Positions 1-6,898 of a DNA stretch of 23,016 nucleotides are shown piece after piece; the stretch's first letter is position 1, and each line of letters starts with the position of its first letter. The notes under the pieces are model-generated. The model did no database searches. It saw only the letters and a list, made by a program, of their open reading frames with translations, and was not told the origin of the DNA. The DNA is from UMGS172 sp045648145 (GTDB lineage Bacteria > Bacillota > Clostridia > Oscillospirales > Acutalibacteraceae): assembly GCA_045648145.1 (NCBI GenBank), contig JAZRNK010000083.1, positions 1 through 23,016 of the forward strand. Direction: 5' to 3'. The translations under genes and the position numbers were made by a program.

Positions 1-60
1 GTATCTTTCATCGCTCTGTATGGCAGCGCCAAGCTGTCTTGCTGCTTCAATAATATCCAT
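1..60 (-). CDS. YlbF-family regulator, N-terminal 20 codons only
   Basis: The first 60 bases read on the minus strand give an open frame starting MDIIEAARQLGAAIQSDERY, cut by the window edge. An opening of this kind (acidic first residues, then an ARxLGxxIxxSxxY-like helix) is typical of YlbF/YmcA-family helical proteins, which in Bacillus act with RNase Y and in competence and sporulation control. A clear AAAGGAG lies just upstream of the ATG and overlaps the end of miaB, leaving a 13-nt gap, so the two are probably co-transcribed. In many Clostridia a YlbF-family gene follows miaB and precedes mutS. Only 20 residues are visible, so the family call is tentative. Confidence 0.6.
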   Translation of the reverse strand, partial: MDIIEAARQLGAAIQSDERY

Positions 61-73
61 TTTATTTTCTCCT

Positions 74-1483
74 TTAATCTATCTTTGTTCCGTGTAGTAC
101 ACCGTCAAACTCGGTAATTTTAGCATTTACAAAACTGCCAACCATATCCTCGTCACCGGGTATTCTCACCACTAAATTTTCTGATGAATGGCCTATTACA
201 ATGCCATCATCAAATTCTTCACAAAGTATTCTTACCGTTTTGCCGATAAGCGCCTCGTTTAGCTCACGTGAAATCTGCTCCTGCACCTTTAGCATTTCGG
301 TAAACCACTTTGATTTTTCACTGTACGGTATGTTGTCCTCCATTTTTTCAGCCTTAGTCAAAGGACGAGGCGAAAAGATAAACGTAAACAACGAATAATA
401 CTTGACCTTTTTGATAAGCTCCAGAGTGCATTTAAACTCCTCATAGGTTTCACCCGGGAAGCCCACAATAATGTCGCTTGTAAACTGTATGTCAGGCATA
501 AGCTGACGCGCACGGTCAACAAGCTTTAAATAATCCTCAACGCAATAGTGCCTGTTCATTGCGGTAAGTATTCTGTCAGAACCACACTGTACGGGTAAAT
601 GCAAATGCTTTTCGACCTTCTCACACTCACTCATGGCAACCAACAGCTCCTCCGAACAATCCTTCGGATGTGAGGTCATAAACCTGATTCTGAAATCACC
701 CTCCAACGCATTAACAGCCCTTAAAAGCGTGGCAAAATCGGTCGGCGTTTTGTTGCCCTTGCCGTATGAATTAACATTCTGCCCCAAAAGCATAATTTCC
801 TTAGCGCCCGATTTTATAAGCGCCTTGGCTTCCTCGATTACTGCCGACTGTTCACGCGAATGCTCCCTGCCCCTTACGTAAGGCACAATACAGTACGTGC
901 AAAAATTATCGCACCCCTGCATTATCGGCAACCAAGCTTTTATCGTACCGTCGCGGCGAAGCGGAACACCCTCAATAAACTCGCCGGTTAATTCGGGATT
1001 TTCAAAAATACGTTTGCCCGTAGTCAAACGACGATAAATAAATTCAGGTAATTTGTGACGCACGTAGGTGCCAAAAAGTATATCAACGTAAGGATAACTC
1101 TTGCGCACTCTCTCGGCAACCGACTTTTGCTGTGCCATACATCCGCAAAGGCAAATAATCATCCCCGGACGTCGACGCTTGTTGGCCTTTAAAATACCAA
1201 CGTTGCCGAATACTCTGTCCTCGGCGTGTTCTCGCACTGCGCAGGTGTTATACAGCACCAAATCAGCTTTATTCAAATCGTCGGTAAAGCCGTAGCCCAT
1301 AAGCTGCAGTAGACCTTTAAGCCGTTCACTGTCACTGACATTCTGCTGACAACCGTATGTATGAACAAAGGCAAGAGGCTTGTCCGAATACCGCTCAACA
1401 AGTATTTCGCGTACCCTCGCGGCATACGCCTCCTGCTCTACAACACCGTCACTTTTTATATCGGTCAAAATCATATCTTTCAA
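74..1483 (-). CDS. miaB: tRNA-2-methylthio-N6-dimethylallyladenosine synthase MiaB
   Basis: MiaB is a radical-SAM methylthiotransferase that converts i6A37 to ms2i6A37 in tRNAs reading UNN codons, including serine tRNAs like the two encoded just upstream. The 469-aa protein has the three parts of the family. The N-terminal UPF0004 domain has cluster ligands C45 (YGCQQN), C81 (NTCAVRE) and C115. The radical-SAM core has C191, C195 and C198 (CDNFCTYC). A C-terminal TRAM domain covers about residues 405-465. Length is normal. The start chosen is a TTG at 1481-1483: AGGAG lies 8-9 nt ahead of it, whereas the next ATG (1472-1474) is 17 nt away. Its promoter is at 1527-1555. The YlbF-like frame follows 13 nt downstream. 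The identification is secure; only the start codon is slightly uncertain. Confidence 0.96.
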   Translation of the reverse strand: MKDMILTDIKSDGVVEQEAYAARVREILVERYSDKPLAFVHTYGCQQNVSDSERLKGLLQLMGYGFTDDLNKADLVLYNTCAVREHAEDRVFGNVGILKANKRRRPGMIICLCGCMAQQKSVAERVRKSYPYVDILFGTYVRHKLPEFIYRRLTTGKRIFENPELTGEFIEGVPLRRDGTIKAWLPIMQGCDNFCTYCIVPYVRGREHSREQSAVIEEAKALIKSGAKEIMLLGQNVNSYGKGNKTPTDFATLLRAVNALEGDFRIRFMTSHPKDCSEELLVAMSECEKVEKHLHLPVQCGSDRILTAMNRHYCVEDYLKLVDRARQLMPDIQFTSDIIVGFPGETYEEFKCTLELIKKVKYYSLFTFIFSPRPLTKAEKMEDNIPYSEKSKWFTEMLKVQEQISRELNEALIGKTVRILCEEFDDGIVIGHSSENLVVRIPGDEDMVGSFVNAKITEFDGVLHGTKID

Positions 1484-1521
1484 GTCTAAAAACTCCTAAT
1501 GGACATAAGTTCCCATATTCT

Positions 1522-1555
1522 AAAATATTATATAATATTTTAATAACTAATTCAA
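1522..1555 (-). promoter_or_regulatory. miaB promoter within a 20-bp AT palindrome
   Basis: On the minus strand TTGAAT (1550-1555), a 17-bp spacer and a perfect TATAAT (1527-1532) form a sigma-A type promoter about 40 bp upstream of the miaB start. The -10 sits inside a perfect palindrome, AAAATATTAT/ATAATATTTT (1522-1541). The palindrome may be an operator or only a by-product of AT-rich sequence. Seen in sequence; activity is inferred. Confidence 0.6.
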
Positions 1556-1605
1556 GTGTTTATATATAATAAATGCGTAATATAAAGATATTTTTTTAAA
1601 AGGTG

Positions 1606-1634
1606 TTGACAATGGAGAAACTTTGTGTTAATAT
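1606..1634 (+). promoter_or_regulatory. Promoter of the tandem tRNA-Ser unit
   Basis: A perfect -35 TTGACA (1606-1611), a 17-bp spacer and a TAATAT-type -10 (1629-1634, preceded by TG) lie about 48 bp upstream of the first tRNA. This is a typical strong stable-RNA promoter arrangement. The -10 is imperfect (4 of 6), but the distance and the -35 support the call. Confidence 0.65.
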
Positions 1635-1681
1635 TTTTAAGCGTTCGAATTTTGGTGTAAAGTAAGCACCGCGAAACACAC

Positions 1682-1770
1682 GGAGAGGTATCGAAGTGGT
1701 CATAACGAGGCGGTCTTGAAAACCGTTTGGGGGCAACCCCACAAGGGTTCGAATCCCTTCCTCTCCGCCA
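1682..1770 (+). tRNA. tRNA-Ser (anticodon UGA)
   Basis: This is an 89-nt class II tRNA. The acceptor arms are GGAGAGG (1682-1688) and CCTCTCC (1760-1766), followed by discriminator G and an encoded CCA (1768-1770). The anticodon loop CTTGAAA is closed by GCGGT/ACCGT and puts TGA at 1717-1719. A long variable arm (GGGGGCAACCCC region) and the T loop TTCGAAT are present. It reads UCN serine codons. It is the first of two serine tRNAs in one short transcription unit. Confidence 0.97.
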
Positions 1771-1820
1771 TTTAATAAAAACAGATTTTCTGTTTATATA
1801 AAACATAACTTTGGCAACTC

Positions 1821-1911
1821 GGAGTAGTACTCAAGTTGGTGAAGAGGCGCCCCTGCTAAGGGCGTAGGTCGGGTAACCGGCGCAAGAGTTCAAATCTCTT
1901 CTACTCCGCCA
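1821..1911 (+). tRNA. tRNA-Ser (anticodon GCU)
   Basis: This is a 91-nt class II tRNA. Acceptor arms GGAGTAG (1821-1827) and CTACTCC (1901-1907) are followed by G and an encoded CCA (1909-1911). The anticodon stem CGCCC/GGGCG holds loop CTGCTAA, with GCT at 1855-1857. The long variable arm (GTCGGGTAACCGGC region) and T loop TTCAAAT mark a serine tRNA for AGC/AGU codons. It follows tRNA-Ser(UGA) by 50 bp, presumably in the same transcript. Its last 23 bases are repeated exactly at 2117-2139. Confidence 0.97.
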
Positions 1912-1915
1912 GAAA

Positions 1916-1948
1916 CAAAAGACACCCAATAGGGTGTCTTTTGTTTTT
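1916..1948 (+). terminator. Intrinsic terminator of the tRNA unit
   Basis: CAAAAGACACCC (1916-1927), loop AATA and GGGTGTCTTTTG (1932-1943) form a perfect 12-bp stem followed directly by TTTTT. It begins 5 nt after the CCA of tRNA-Ser(GCU). Confidence 0.92.
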
Positions 1949-1972
1949 ACTTAAAATTTATTTTGAACTCGA

Positions 1973-2019
1973 GCGCCGGTTCCGGCGCAGGCTACAAACG
2001 TGACCGCCGCCTGCGGCGG
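1973..2019. repeat. Pair of GC-rich 7-2-7 palindromes (REP-like)
   Basis: Two perfect inverted repeats with the same 7-2-7 layout stand 31 bp apart in an otherwise AT-rich intergenic region: GCGCCGG-TT-CCGGCGC (1973-1988) and CCGCCGC-CT-GCGGCGG (2004-2019). The segment CGCAGGC (1986-1992) can also pair with GCCTGCG (2009-2015), bridging the two. The local GC content contrasts sharply with the flanks, as expected for a dispersed REP/BIME-like element or mobile remnant. Whether it recurs in the genome cannot be seen from one window. Confidence 0.6.
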
Positions 2020-2088
2020 ATACAAGAGAGCGCTTGTTGGCGCAGTGGTCGACAGAAGCAAAAACGTGTCTCAACGCTTGAACAGATG

Positions 2089-2139
2089 TCGGGCACCGCA
2101 AGAAGGGTCGAAGACCTTCAAATCTCTTCTACTCCGCCA
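2089..2139 (+). pseudogene. Degenerate second copy of a tRNA-Ser 3' end
   Basis: The last 23 bases of tRNA-Ser(GCU), from the T loop through CCA (1889-1911), recur exactly at 2117-2139, and AACAAAA follows shortly after the CCA in both copies. Upstream of the repeat, TCGGG-CA-CCGCAAGA (2089 on) resembles the variable arm of the intact gene (TCGGGTAACCGGCGCAAGA). The 5' side of the T stem no longer pairs (AGACC against CTCTT), and no matching 5' acceptor GGAGTAG is present, so this is not a working tRNA. It could be a decayed tRNA duplicate, or the far attachment-site copy left by an excised tRNA-targeting element. The 250 bp between the terminator and the next gene hold nothing else recognised apart from the palindromes and the HAD promoter. 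Confidence 0.6.
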
Positions 2140-2162
2140 AACAAAATGCGCGAAGTACCATC

Positions 2163-2190
2163 TTGCTCTTTTGTGTTTTTATGATATAAT
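2163..2190 (+). promoter_or_regulatory. Promoter of the HAD gene
   Basis: A perfect TATAAT (2185-2190) lies 15 nt upstream of the HAD start codon, with a weak -35 TTGCTC (2163-2168) at 16 bp. A transcript start near 2196-2198 would give a leader of only about 8-10 nt, barely enough for the GGTGA ahead of the ATG. Confidence 0.55.
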
Positions 2191-2205
2191 GCTTTTGGTG
2201 ATTTT

Positions 2206-2841
2206 ATGTTTAGTGTTATTTTTGATATGGACGGTACTCTGCTTGATACTCAAAGAATTTGTATTCCGGCTTGGGAACATTCAGGCAAATTGCAAGGTGT
2301 TAACGGTCTCGGCGAAGTTGTAAGACGTATTTGCGGTATGAACGAAATCGGTTGGACTGCTTATTTACAAGAACACTTCCCTACTCTTGATATCGTAGCT
2401 TTTAAGACAGAAATGCGTGAATACATAATTAAAAACGGTACGGTACGCTTTAAAGACGGTGCCAAAGAATTACTTGAATACTTAAAAAGTAAAGGCATAA
2501 AATGCGCCATTGCTTCAGGCTCTTCTCGAAAAACTATTGAGCACCATTTAAATGAGGTTAATGCTACACACTATTTTGAAGCCGCCGTAGGAGGAATTGA
2601 CGTTAAAAACGGCAAACCTGCTCCAGATATATTTTTATTAGCCGCTGAAAAATTAGGTGCTAATCCTTGCGACTGCTTTGTTTTTGAGGACTCACCAAAC
2701 GGTATAAAAGCAGGGTTTAATGCCGGTATGAAATGTATCGGAGTGCCCGATATCGTCACCTTTAGTGATGATGCCAAAAAAATGATGTTCGCCGAGCTTA
2801 CTTCGCTTGACCAAGCAATAGAAATATTTGAAGAATTATAA
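2206..2841 (+). CDS. HAD-superfamily phosphatase (subfamily IA, beta-phosphoglucomutase/phosphatase-like)
   Basis: This 211-aa cytoplasmic protein carries all four haloacid-dehalogenase motifs. Motif I is DMDGTLLDT with nucleophile D7 and general acid D9. Motif II is the serine of ASGSS (S104). Motif III is K137 in GKPAPD. Motif IV is EDSPNG (E161, D162), which binds Mg2+. A helical C1-type cap fills about residues 16-78. Such enzymes dephosphorylate or isomerise small phosphorylated metabolites, often sugar phosphates. The GKPAPDIF...FEDSPNGIKAG pattern is shared by beta-phosphoglucomutase and sugar-phosphatase relatives, so the substrate cannot be given. It is a single-gene unit with its own promoter (2163-2190) and terminator (2852-2885), convergent with the DUF4153 operon. 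Confidence 0.9.
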   Translation: MFSVIFDMDGTLLDTQRICIPAWEHSGKLQGVNGLGEVVRRICGMNEIGWTAYLQEHFPTLDIVAFKTEMREYIIKNGTVRFKDGAKELLEYLKSKGIKCAIASGSSRKTIEHHLNEVNATHYFEAAVGGIDVKNGKPAPDIFLLAAEKLGANPCDCFVFEDSPNGIKAGFNAGMKCIGVPDIVTFSDDAKKMMFAELTSLDQAIEIFEEL

Positions 2842-2851
2842 TAAAAGAACA

Positions 2852-2885
2852 ACCTGTCGACTTTTGCCGACAGGTCTTTTTTTAT
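2852..2885 (+). terminator. Intrinsic terminator of the HAD gene
   Basis: ACCTGTCG (2852-2859), an 8-nt loop and CGACAGGT (2868-2875) are followed by CTTTTTTT. It sits between convergent genes, and its T tract runs into the last codon of the minus-strand DUF4153 gene. It may act weakly for that operon too, although the minus-strand T tract is interrupted. Confidence 0.88.
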
Positions 2886-4552
2886 TGTATCAATGACACT
2901 CGTCTTAACGCTTCCTTTGCCCTTGATTTTGGAATGTTAAATGAAAAAATACAATGATTTTCTTTTTCAAGATCATCTGCATACGAACGCAAAGTTAAAA
3001 CTAATTCACAGTAAAGCATATCTTTTTTTGCATTAGGCTTTGTAGTAGCAACGTTTGTTCCATTCCTTTTGTCAAGTTCTTCCGCAAGTCTTACCAACTC
3101 AGGTATAGCTGAATCACTCAATCTATCCATCGCCTCAATATCAACCGTTTCTAAAGTCCCTGCTATATATCGGTCAACATTATATCTTGCAATAATAGCA
3201 TCGACATTAGGAATAGTTAGAACCGAAAAAAGCATGAGTGTAACAGCTGCCAATATTGCTACTATTTGTATTTTTCTTACAAATTGGCGTATTGTGACAA
3301 AGATGAAAACAATTGCTAGAAGTACCATTACCCATGTTGCATATATTCTTTTTTGAGTAAGTCCAAAGCAATCAATATACATAACCATTTTAGCTATTGC
3401 CGTACTAATCAAAACCAATGTTAAAACAGAAAACACTACAGTCAAAATCTTTAGCGACCTCGATACACCGTTTTCATTTCGTTTAATAAAAAGCATTGCA
3501 ATAAAAATTATTATGAGATTAATAATCGAAACAATGCACAATTGAAAAAAGCCTTCACGCGCATATTCCGCATAATTAAAATTTTCAGGCAACACACCCG
3601 TAAAACCTGAAATATAATATTGCCATTGAGAAATAAAGAAAATGATATATAGACTTATTATCGGTAAAACTGCTGCCCATAAAGTTACAACAGGCATAAT
3701 TCTAAATCGCAAAGTACTATCATAACACATTTGAACATTTATAACATTTTTAGTTTTACTATCTGTCGCAGAAACGTACAATCCGAAAAGATACATTCCA
3801 ATAGGAATAGCTATCAATAAGCTAAAAATGTGTGAAAACAAAGAAGAAAAGTTGAACTCAAACAAATTATCAACAATTGATGTGAAACCTCTGTCATATG
3901 ACAGTAAAACAAAAACAACAGTCGTTGGCAAAATCGTCAATGCCAAACCTGAAATTGCTCTGCCAACTATTTTACCTCCGTTTTTCGCTTTGCCCGAGAA
4001 CATGGATTTAAACATATATTTAAACGAATTAAATGGTAAAACAAACATTGCATTAATAAAATCTATAACTATTTGATTATTAAAACCGACTAAACATTCA
4101 GGTGAAGAAACGCTATACAAAAAATAGCAGCCCGCAGCAAGACTGTAACAGTATGCAAAAAAATGTAAAAACGAATTTGCACAAGTTATTAAAGACAGTC
4201 CTAATACTATAGCCGATAACGCTACAATTATCGGTATTGCTGATATTTTTTTCTTTTTAATTATGGCTATTACAACCGAAACAAAAAGCAACACCATAAC
4301 AAATAAGAACGCACCAAATGGATTTTCTGTTGCAGGAAAAGCACGACAGAATAAATAACCAACAAAAAAAGTAATCCAAGAAAGAATACACTCAAAACCC
4401 GTGAATTTACGCTCTTCTTTTTGAAGTTCTTCAATACTTTGTTCATTATTGGAATTTTCGTTATCTTCCAACGGCGTATCTGCTTGCTCTAATACCGGTT
4501 TTACTTCAACATTCGTGTTATTAGAATCATACGATTTATATTGTTCGCTCAT
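2882..4552 (-). CDS. DUF4153 (DUF4173-type) multi-pass membrane protein
   Basis: This 556-aa protein begins with an acidic, Asn/Glu-rich cytoplasmic-looking segment (residues 1-50). About ten to twelve hydrophobic segments follow between residues 53 and 450, and a soluble C-terminal part covers about 455-556. The stretch YAEYAREGFFQL (327-338) and IPIGMYLFGLYVSA (249-262) are landmarks I associate with the DUF4153/DUF4173 family. The family's biochemical role is not established. It lies 35 bp downstream of a small XRE regulator and a DUF2975 membrane protein, a three-gene arrangement seen repeatedly in Firmicutes, so a regulated membrane or envelope-stress role is an inference. The start ATG has an excellent AAAGGAG at a 7-nt spacing. 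Confidence 0.78.
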   Translation of the reverse strand: MSEQYKSYDSNNTNVEVKPVLEQADTPLEDNENSNNEQSIEELQKEERKFTGFECILSWITFFVGYLFCRAFPATENPFGAFLFVMVLLFVSVVIAIIKKKKISAIPIIVALSAIVLGLSLITCANSFLHFFAYCYSLAAGCYFLYSVSSPECLVGFNNQIVIDFINAMFVLPFNSFKYMFKSMFSGKAKNGGKIVGRAISGLALTILPTTVVFVLLSYDRGFTSIVDNLFEFNFSSLFSHIFSLLIAIPIGMYLFGLYVSATDSKTKNVINVQMCYDSTLRFRIMPVVTLWAAVLPIISLYIIFFISQWQYYISGFTGVLPENFNYAEYAREGFFQLCIVSIINLIIIFIAMLFIKRNENGVSRSLKILTVVFSVLTLVLISTAIAKMVMYIDCFGLTQKRIYATWVMVLLAIVFIFVTIRQFVRKIQIVAILAAVTLMLFSVLTIPNVDAIIARYNVDRYIAGTLETVDIEAMDRLSDSAIPELVRLAEELDKRNGTNVATTKPNAKKDMLYCELVLTLRSYADDLEKENHCIFSFNIPKSRAKEALRRVSLIQ

Positions 4553-4587
4553 TTACTTTCTCCTTTCCGACTCTAACTGTGAAATCA

Positions 4588-4794
4588 TTATTTCTCGTCA
4601 ACGAATTCTATAATATCCTCAACTCTACAATCAAGAGTACGGCAAATTGCCTCTAAAGTCGAAAAACGTATTGCTTTTGCCTTATTATTTTTCAATATTG
4701 ATAAATTGGCAAGGGTAATGCCAACCTTATCAGATAACTCGTTTAATGATATTTTTCGTTTTGCCATCATAACATCTAAATTTATTACTATCAT
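4588..4794 (-). CDS. Small XRE/Cro-type HTH regulator (YozG-like)
   Basis: This 68-aa protein is essentially one helix-turn-helix domain. The N-terminal strand MIVINLDVMMAKRK leads into ISLNELSDKVGITLANLSILKN (HTH helices 2-3, residues about 16-37), and the C-terminal FSTLEAICRTLDCRVEDIIEF is the standard end of the HTH_26/YozG group. It has no ligand domain. Its GTGAGG ribosome site overlaps the stop codon of the DUF2975 gene, so the two are translationally linked, and DUF4153 follows. It is the obvious candidate to bind the inverted repeat at 5347-5383 and regulate its own operon. Confidence 0.92.
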   Translation of the reverse strand: MIVINLDVMMAKRKISLNELSDKVGITLANLSILKNNKAKAIRFSTLEAICRTLDCRVEDIIEFVDEK

Positions 4795-4804
4795 TTTTTA
4801 TACC

Positions 4805-5278
4805 TCACACTGTAAGGTCATTTTCAGACTTTATTTCGGTAGCTTCTTCAATTACATTTTTAACAACTCGAAGACACAGACCTAAAAACACTGCCAAAAA
4901 CGCAGCAATTATTGAAAGTTGAAAGTAAATTCCCAACCCTAATAATATCAACGACAAAATTATACAGCACCACGAAACACCTCTTACCAAGGATACGCTT
5001 TTTTCAGTAAATACTAAACCTTTACGAACACGAAGTAATAATGCGAACAAAAAGGCATCAGCCAAAACAAATACAATAAGTATTAAATAAGACATAATAT
5101 GAACAAACACTCTGCCAAGTTGTGATATATTATCCCTATTGCCTATGTTGTCCGGCAAATCAATAAGCAACTCCACAAGCCTAGGCATTACAAATGCACC
5201 GCCAATGCAGGCAATAAAAAACATTACAGAAAGTGTTATTGATAAAACTATCGAAAATCTACTTGGAATTTTAAGCAT
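4805..5278 (-). CDS. DUF2975 four-helix membrane protein
   Basis: The protein has four hydrophobic segments (about residues 9-30, 60-82, 100-118 and 121-138) and ends in RVVKNVIEEATEIKSENDLTV-like sequence, the signature tail of DUF2975. The family is almost always paired with a YozG-type XRE regulator, as here, and its function is unknown. The longest frame starts at 5293, but that ATG lies on top of the ribosome site (ATGGAGG). GGAGG is 8 nt ahead of the ATG at 5276-5278, so the 157-aa form beginning MLKIPSRF is annotated. First gene of the DUF2975-XRE-DUF4153 operon. Confidence 0.88.
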   Translation of the reverse strand: MLKIPSRFSIVLSITLSVMFFIACIGGAFVMPRLVELLIDLPDNIGNRDNISQLGRVFVHIMSYLILIVFVLADAFLFALLLRVRKGLVFTEKSVSLVRGVSWCCIILSLILLGLGIYFQLSIIAAFLAVFLGLCLRVVKNVIEEATEIKSENDLTV

Positions 5279-5320
5279 ACTATTTACCTCCATCTTGGAA
5301 TTTATTTCCTTTGCAAATCA

Positions 5321-5349
5321 ATAATAACCCATAACATAACGAATGTCAA
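5321..5349 (-). promoter_or_regulatory. Promoter of the DUF2975-XRE-DUF4153 operon
   Basis: On the minus strand TTGACA (5344-5349), a 17-bp spacer and TATTAT (5321-5326) form a near-consensus sigma-A promoter about 43 bp upstream of the chosen DUF2975 start. The -35 overlaps the inner edge of a perfect inverted repeat (5347-5383). Confidence 0.8.
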
Positions 5350-5383
5350 TATAAATTTATTGTTTTTCGATAAATTTATATTG
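5347..5383. repeat. Perfect 14-bp inverted repeat at the operon promoter (candidate operator)
   Basis: CAATATAAATTTAT (5347-5360) and ATAAATTTATATTG (5370-5383) are exact reverse complements separated by 9 bp. The first arm overlaps the -35 box of the operon promoter by three bases. The size, symmetry and position suit binding by a dimeric or tetrameric regulator such as the XRE protein encoded downstream. It is not followed by a T tract, and a separate strong terminator (5395-5431) already ends the neighbouring operon. Confidence 0.6.
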
Positions 5384-5388
5384 AATAA

Positions 5389-5431
5389 CAAATAAAAGCG
5401 CCACACGCAACTCTCTTGCGTGTGGCGCTTT
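5389..5431 (-). terminator. Terminator of the dapF-UPF0340 operon
   Basis: AAAGCGCCACACGCAA (5395-5410) and TTGCGTGTGGCGCTTT (5416-5431) form a perfect 16-bp stem with a 5-nt loop. In the minus direction it is followed by a T-rich tail (TTTATTTG) and lies 20 nt after the UPF0340 stop codon. It is the strongest hairpin in the window and insulates this operon from the DUF2975 promoter beyond it. Confidence 0.92.
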
Positions 5432-5450
5432 ATTACTAAACTATATTAAA

Positions 5451-5999
5451 TTACATTAAATTTTCATTATATATTGCTCTTGAACCACCAATAAATTTTG
5501 GTCTTACTCTTGCGGCAGTAAGCATTGCTTCGCCAATTTGTTTAACCTCAAGCCTTACAGGAACAGCCACTTTCTTCAGATGCATTCCTATCAAAGTCTG
5601 ACCAATATCAAGTCCGGCATCGGCTTTAATCTCTTCGATTGCCACCGGTGCTTTAAACGCTTTATATGCAGCCGTCGCAAACGAGCCACCGGCTTTGGGT
5701 TGCGGCACAACATTGACTATTTCAATGCCTATTTTTTGAGCCAACTCGTTCTCAATGATTATTGCACGATTTAAATGCTCACAGCATTGTGCAGCAAGGT
5801 ATATACCATGCTTATCAAGTTCTGCTTTAATAGTCAAGCAAAGCTTTTCAGCAACCTCCGGCACAGAGTCAGTGCCTATTTTACTGCCAACAACCTCGCT
5901 TGTTGAACAACCGACAACCAACACACTACCACTTTTTAAACCTGCAACACTTATTAACTCTTTAACGGCACTTTCTGCCTGTAAACAAATATCTTTCAT
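5451..5999 (-). CDS. UPF0340 / TIGR01440 family protein (YwlG-like)
   Basis: The 182-aa protein matches the UPF0340 (DUF436) pattern. VVGCSTSEVVGSKIG lies near the N-terminus, an AQCCEHLNRAIIIE segment sits in the middle, VVPQPKAGGSFATAAY follows, and IGMHLKKVAVPVR lies near the end. No enzymatic function is established for the family. The open frame extends to 6053, but that would overlap the preceding gene. The ATG at 5997-5999 has AAGAGTG 7 nt upstream, sits 10 nt after the previous stop and gives a length like B. subtilis YwlG, so it is preferred. It is the last gene of the five-gene operon, directly before the terminator. Confidence 0.88.
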   Translation of the reverse strand: MKDICLQAESAVKELISVAGLKSGSVLVVGCSTSEVVGSKIGTDSVPEVAEKLCLTIKAELDKHGIYLAAQCCEHLNRAIIIENELAQKIGIEIVNVVPQPKAGGSFATAAYKAFKAPVAIEEIKADAGLDIGQTLIGMHLKKVAVPVRLEVKQIGEAMLTAARVRPKFIGGSRAIYNENLM

Positions 6000-6009
6000 A
6001 AAATCACTC

Positions 6010-6879
6010 TTAAAATGAATATTTACCTTCATCACAAAGGGCTTTAATAGCACTTACAACACTTTCAAGGTCTTCCTTATATGTAACGCCGTACCATTTG
6101 TCCTCTGCAACAAGTACTTTTACCTTTTTTGTTCCGTTTTTAATAAGCTTATCAACCACTGTAGGCAAGAAAAACTCCGATTTAGGCACGTTTATCTTTT
6201 CATTCAAAAATATGTTAAAATCGGACTCAAGATATTTAAAAATATCGGGAGTAAAGCCCCACATATTCATAGAAACGACCGTTTCGGGTGAAAGCTGACC
6301 TACTGTTCCGTCTTCTTTAGTGAATTTACAGTCGCTATCAATTTTAGTATGCTCTTCAACGTCGGTCAAAAATCCGTTTTCTACCGAACAAACGCCTCTC
6401 GAAACATATCCGTTTTCGGTAACTGTATTAATAAGCTTAAAGCCAACCATACAGTAATTGTCGCCACTGTTCAAGCCCTCAGCAACCTTGCTGAACGCTG
6501 ATGCTCCGTAAAAATCGTCGGCATTAATAACTGCAAACGGAGTCTTAACAACATCCTTACAACAAAGAATTGCATGGCCTGTTCCCCACGGCTTTTCACG
6601 CTCTGCGGGTATCTTGAAGCCATCAGGGATTGCATCCAATTCCTGATACACGTACTCAACCGGTAAAATCTTTTCTACACGGTTTCCAACAGTCTCTTTA
6701 AACTCTTTTTCAATGGCGTGTTTTATAACAAAAACGACCTTAGTAAAGCCTGCTTTTTTTGCATCCATAACCGAAAAATCAAGAATCGCTTCACCATTAG
6801 GGCCAACTGCGGCAACCTGCTTTAATCCACCAAAACGGCTACCCATACCTGCTGCCATTACTACTAATGTCATATCCAT
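6010..6879 (-). CDS. Sugar-phosphate nucleotidyltransferase (NTP_transferase family)
   Basis: This 289-aa cytoplasmic enzyme has the GT-A-like nucleotidyltransferase fold. The N-terminal nucleotide loop is VVMAAGMGSRFGGLKQ (residues 6-21), a nucleotide-contact KPWGTGHAI spans 96-104, and the metal site is INADDFYG (D121-D122). Such enzymes make NDP-sugars, or CDP-alcohols, from a phosphorylated substrate and NTP. The exact substrate cannot be read from the sequence. Lying 19 bp downstream of a polyprenyl-phosphate sugar-1-phosphate transferase, it plausibly supplies the activated sugar that enzyme uses, for a capsule, teichoic-acid-like polymer or glycolipid. AAGGTG sits 6 nt before the ATG. 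Length is typical. Confidence 0.88.
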   Translation of the reverse strand: MDMTLVVMAAGMGSRFGGLKQVAAVGPNGEAILDFSVMDAKKAGFTKVVFVIKHAIEKEFKETVGNRVEKILPVEYVYQELDAIPDGFKIPAEREKPWGTGHAILCCKDVVKTPFAVINADDFYGASAFSKVAEGLNSGDNYCMVGFKLINTVTENGYVSRGVCSVENGFLTDVEEHTKIDSDCKFTKEDGTVGQLSPETVVSMNMWGFTPDIFKYLESDFNIFLNEKINVPKSEFFLPTVVDKLIKNGTKKVKVLVAEDKWYGVTYKEDLESVVSAIKALCDEGKYSF

Positions 6880-6898
6880 AATTGCACCTTCTTAAAAG

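Noticed and set aside
1552..1806. 84-codon minus-strand open frame across tRNA-Ser(UGA)
   Set aside because: It is the antisense of a perfect tRNA gene and has no ribosome site.
1963..2323. Two overlapping plus-strand frames through the palindrome/tRNA-remnant region
   Set aside because: No ribosome site and no protein-like composition; they arise from GC-rich repeat sequence and run into the HAD gene in the wrong frame.
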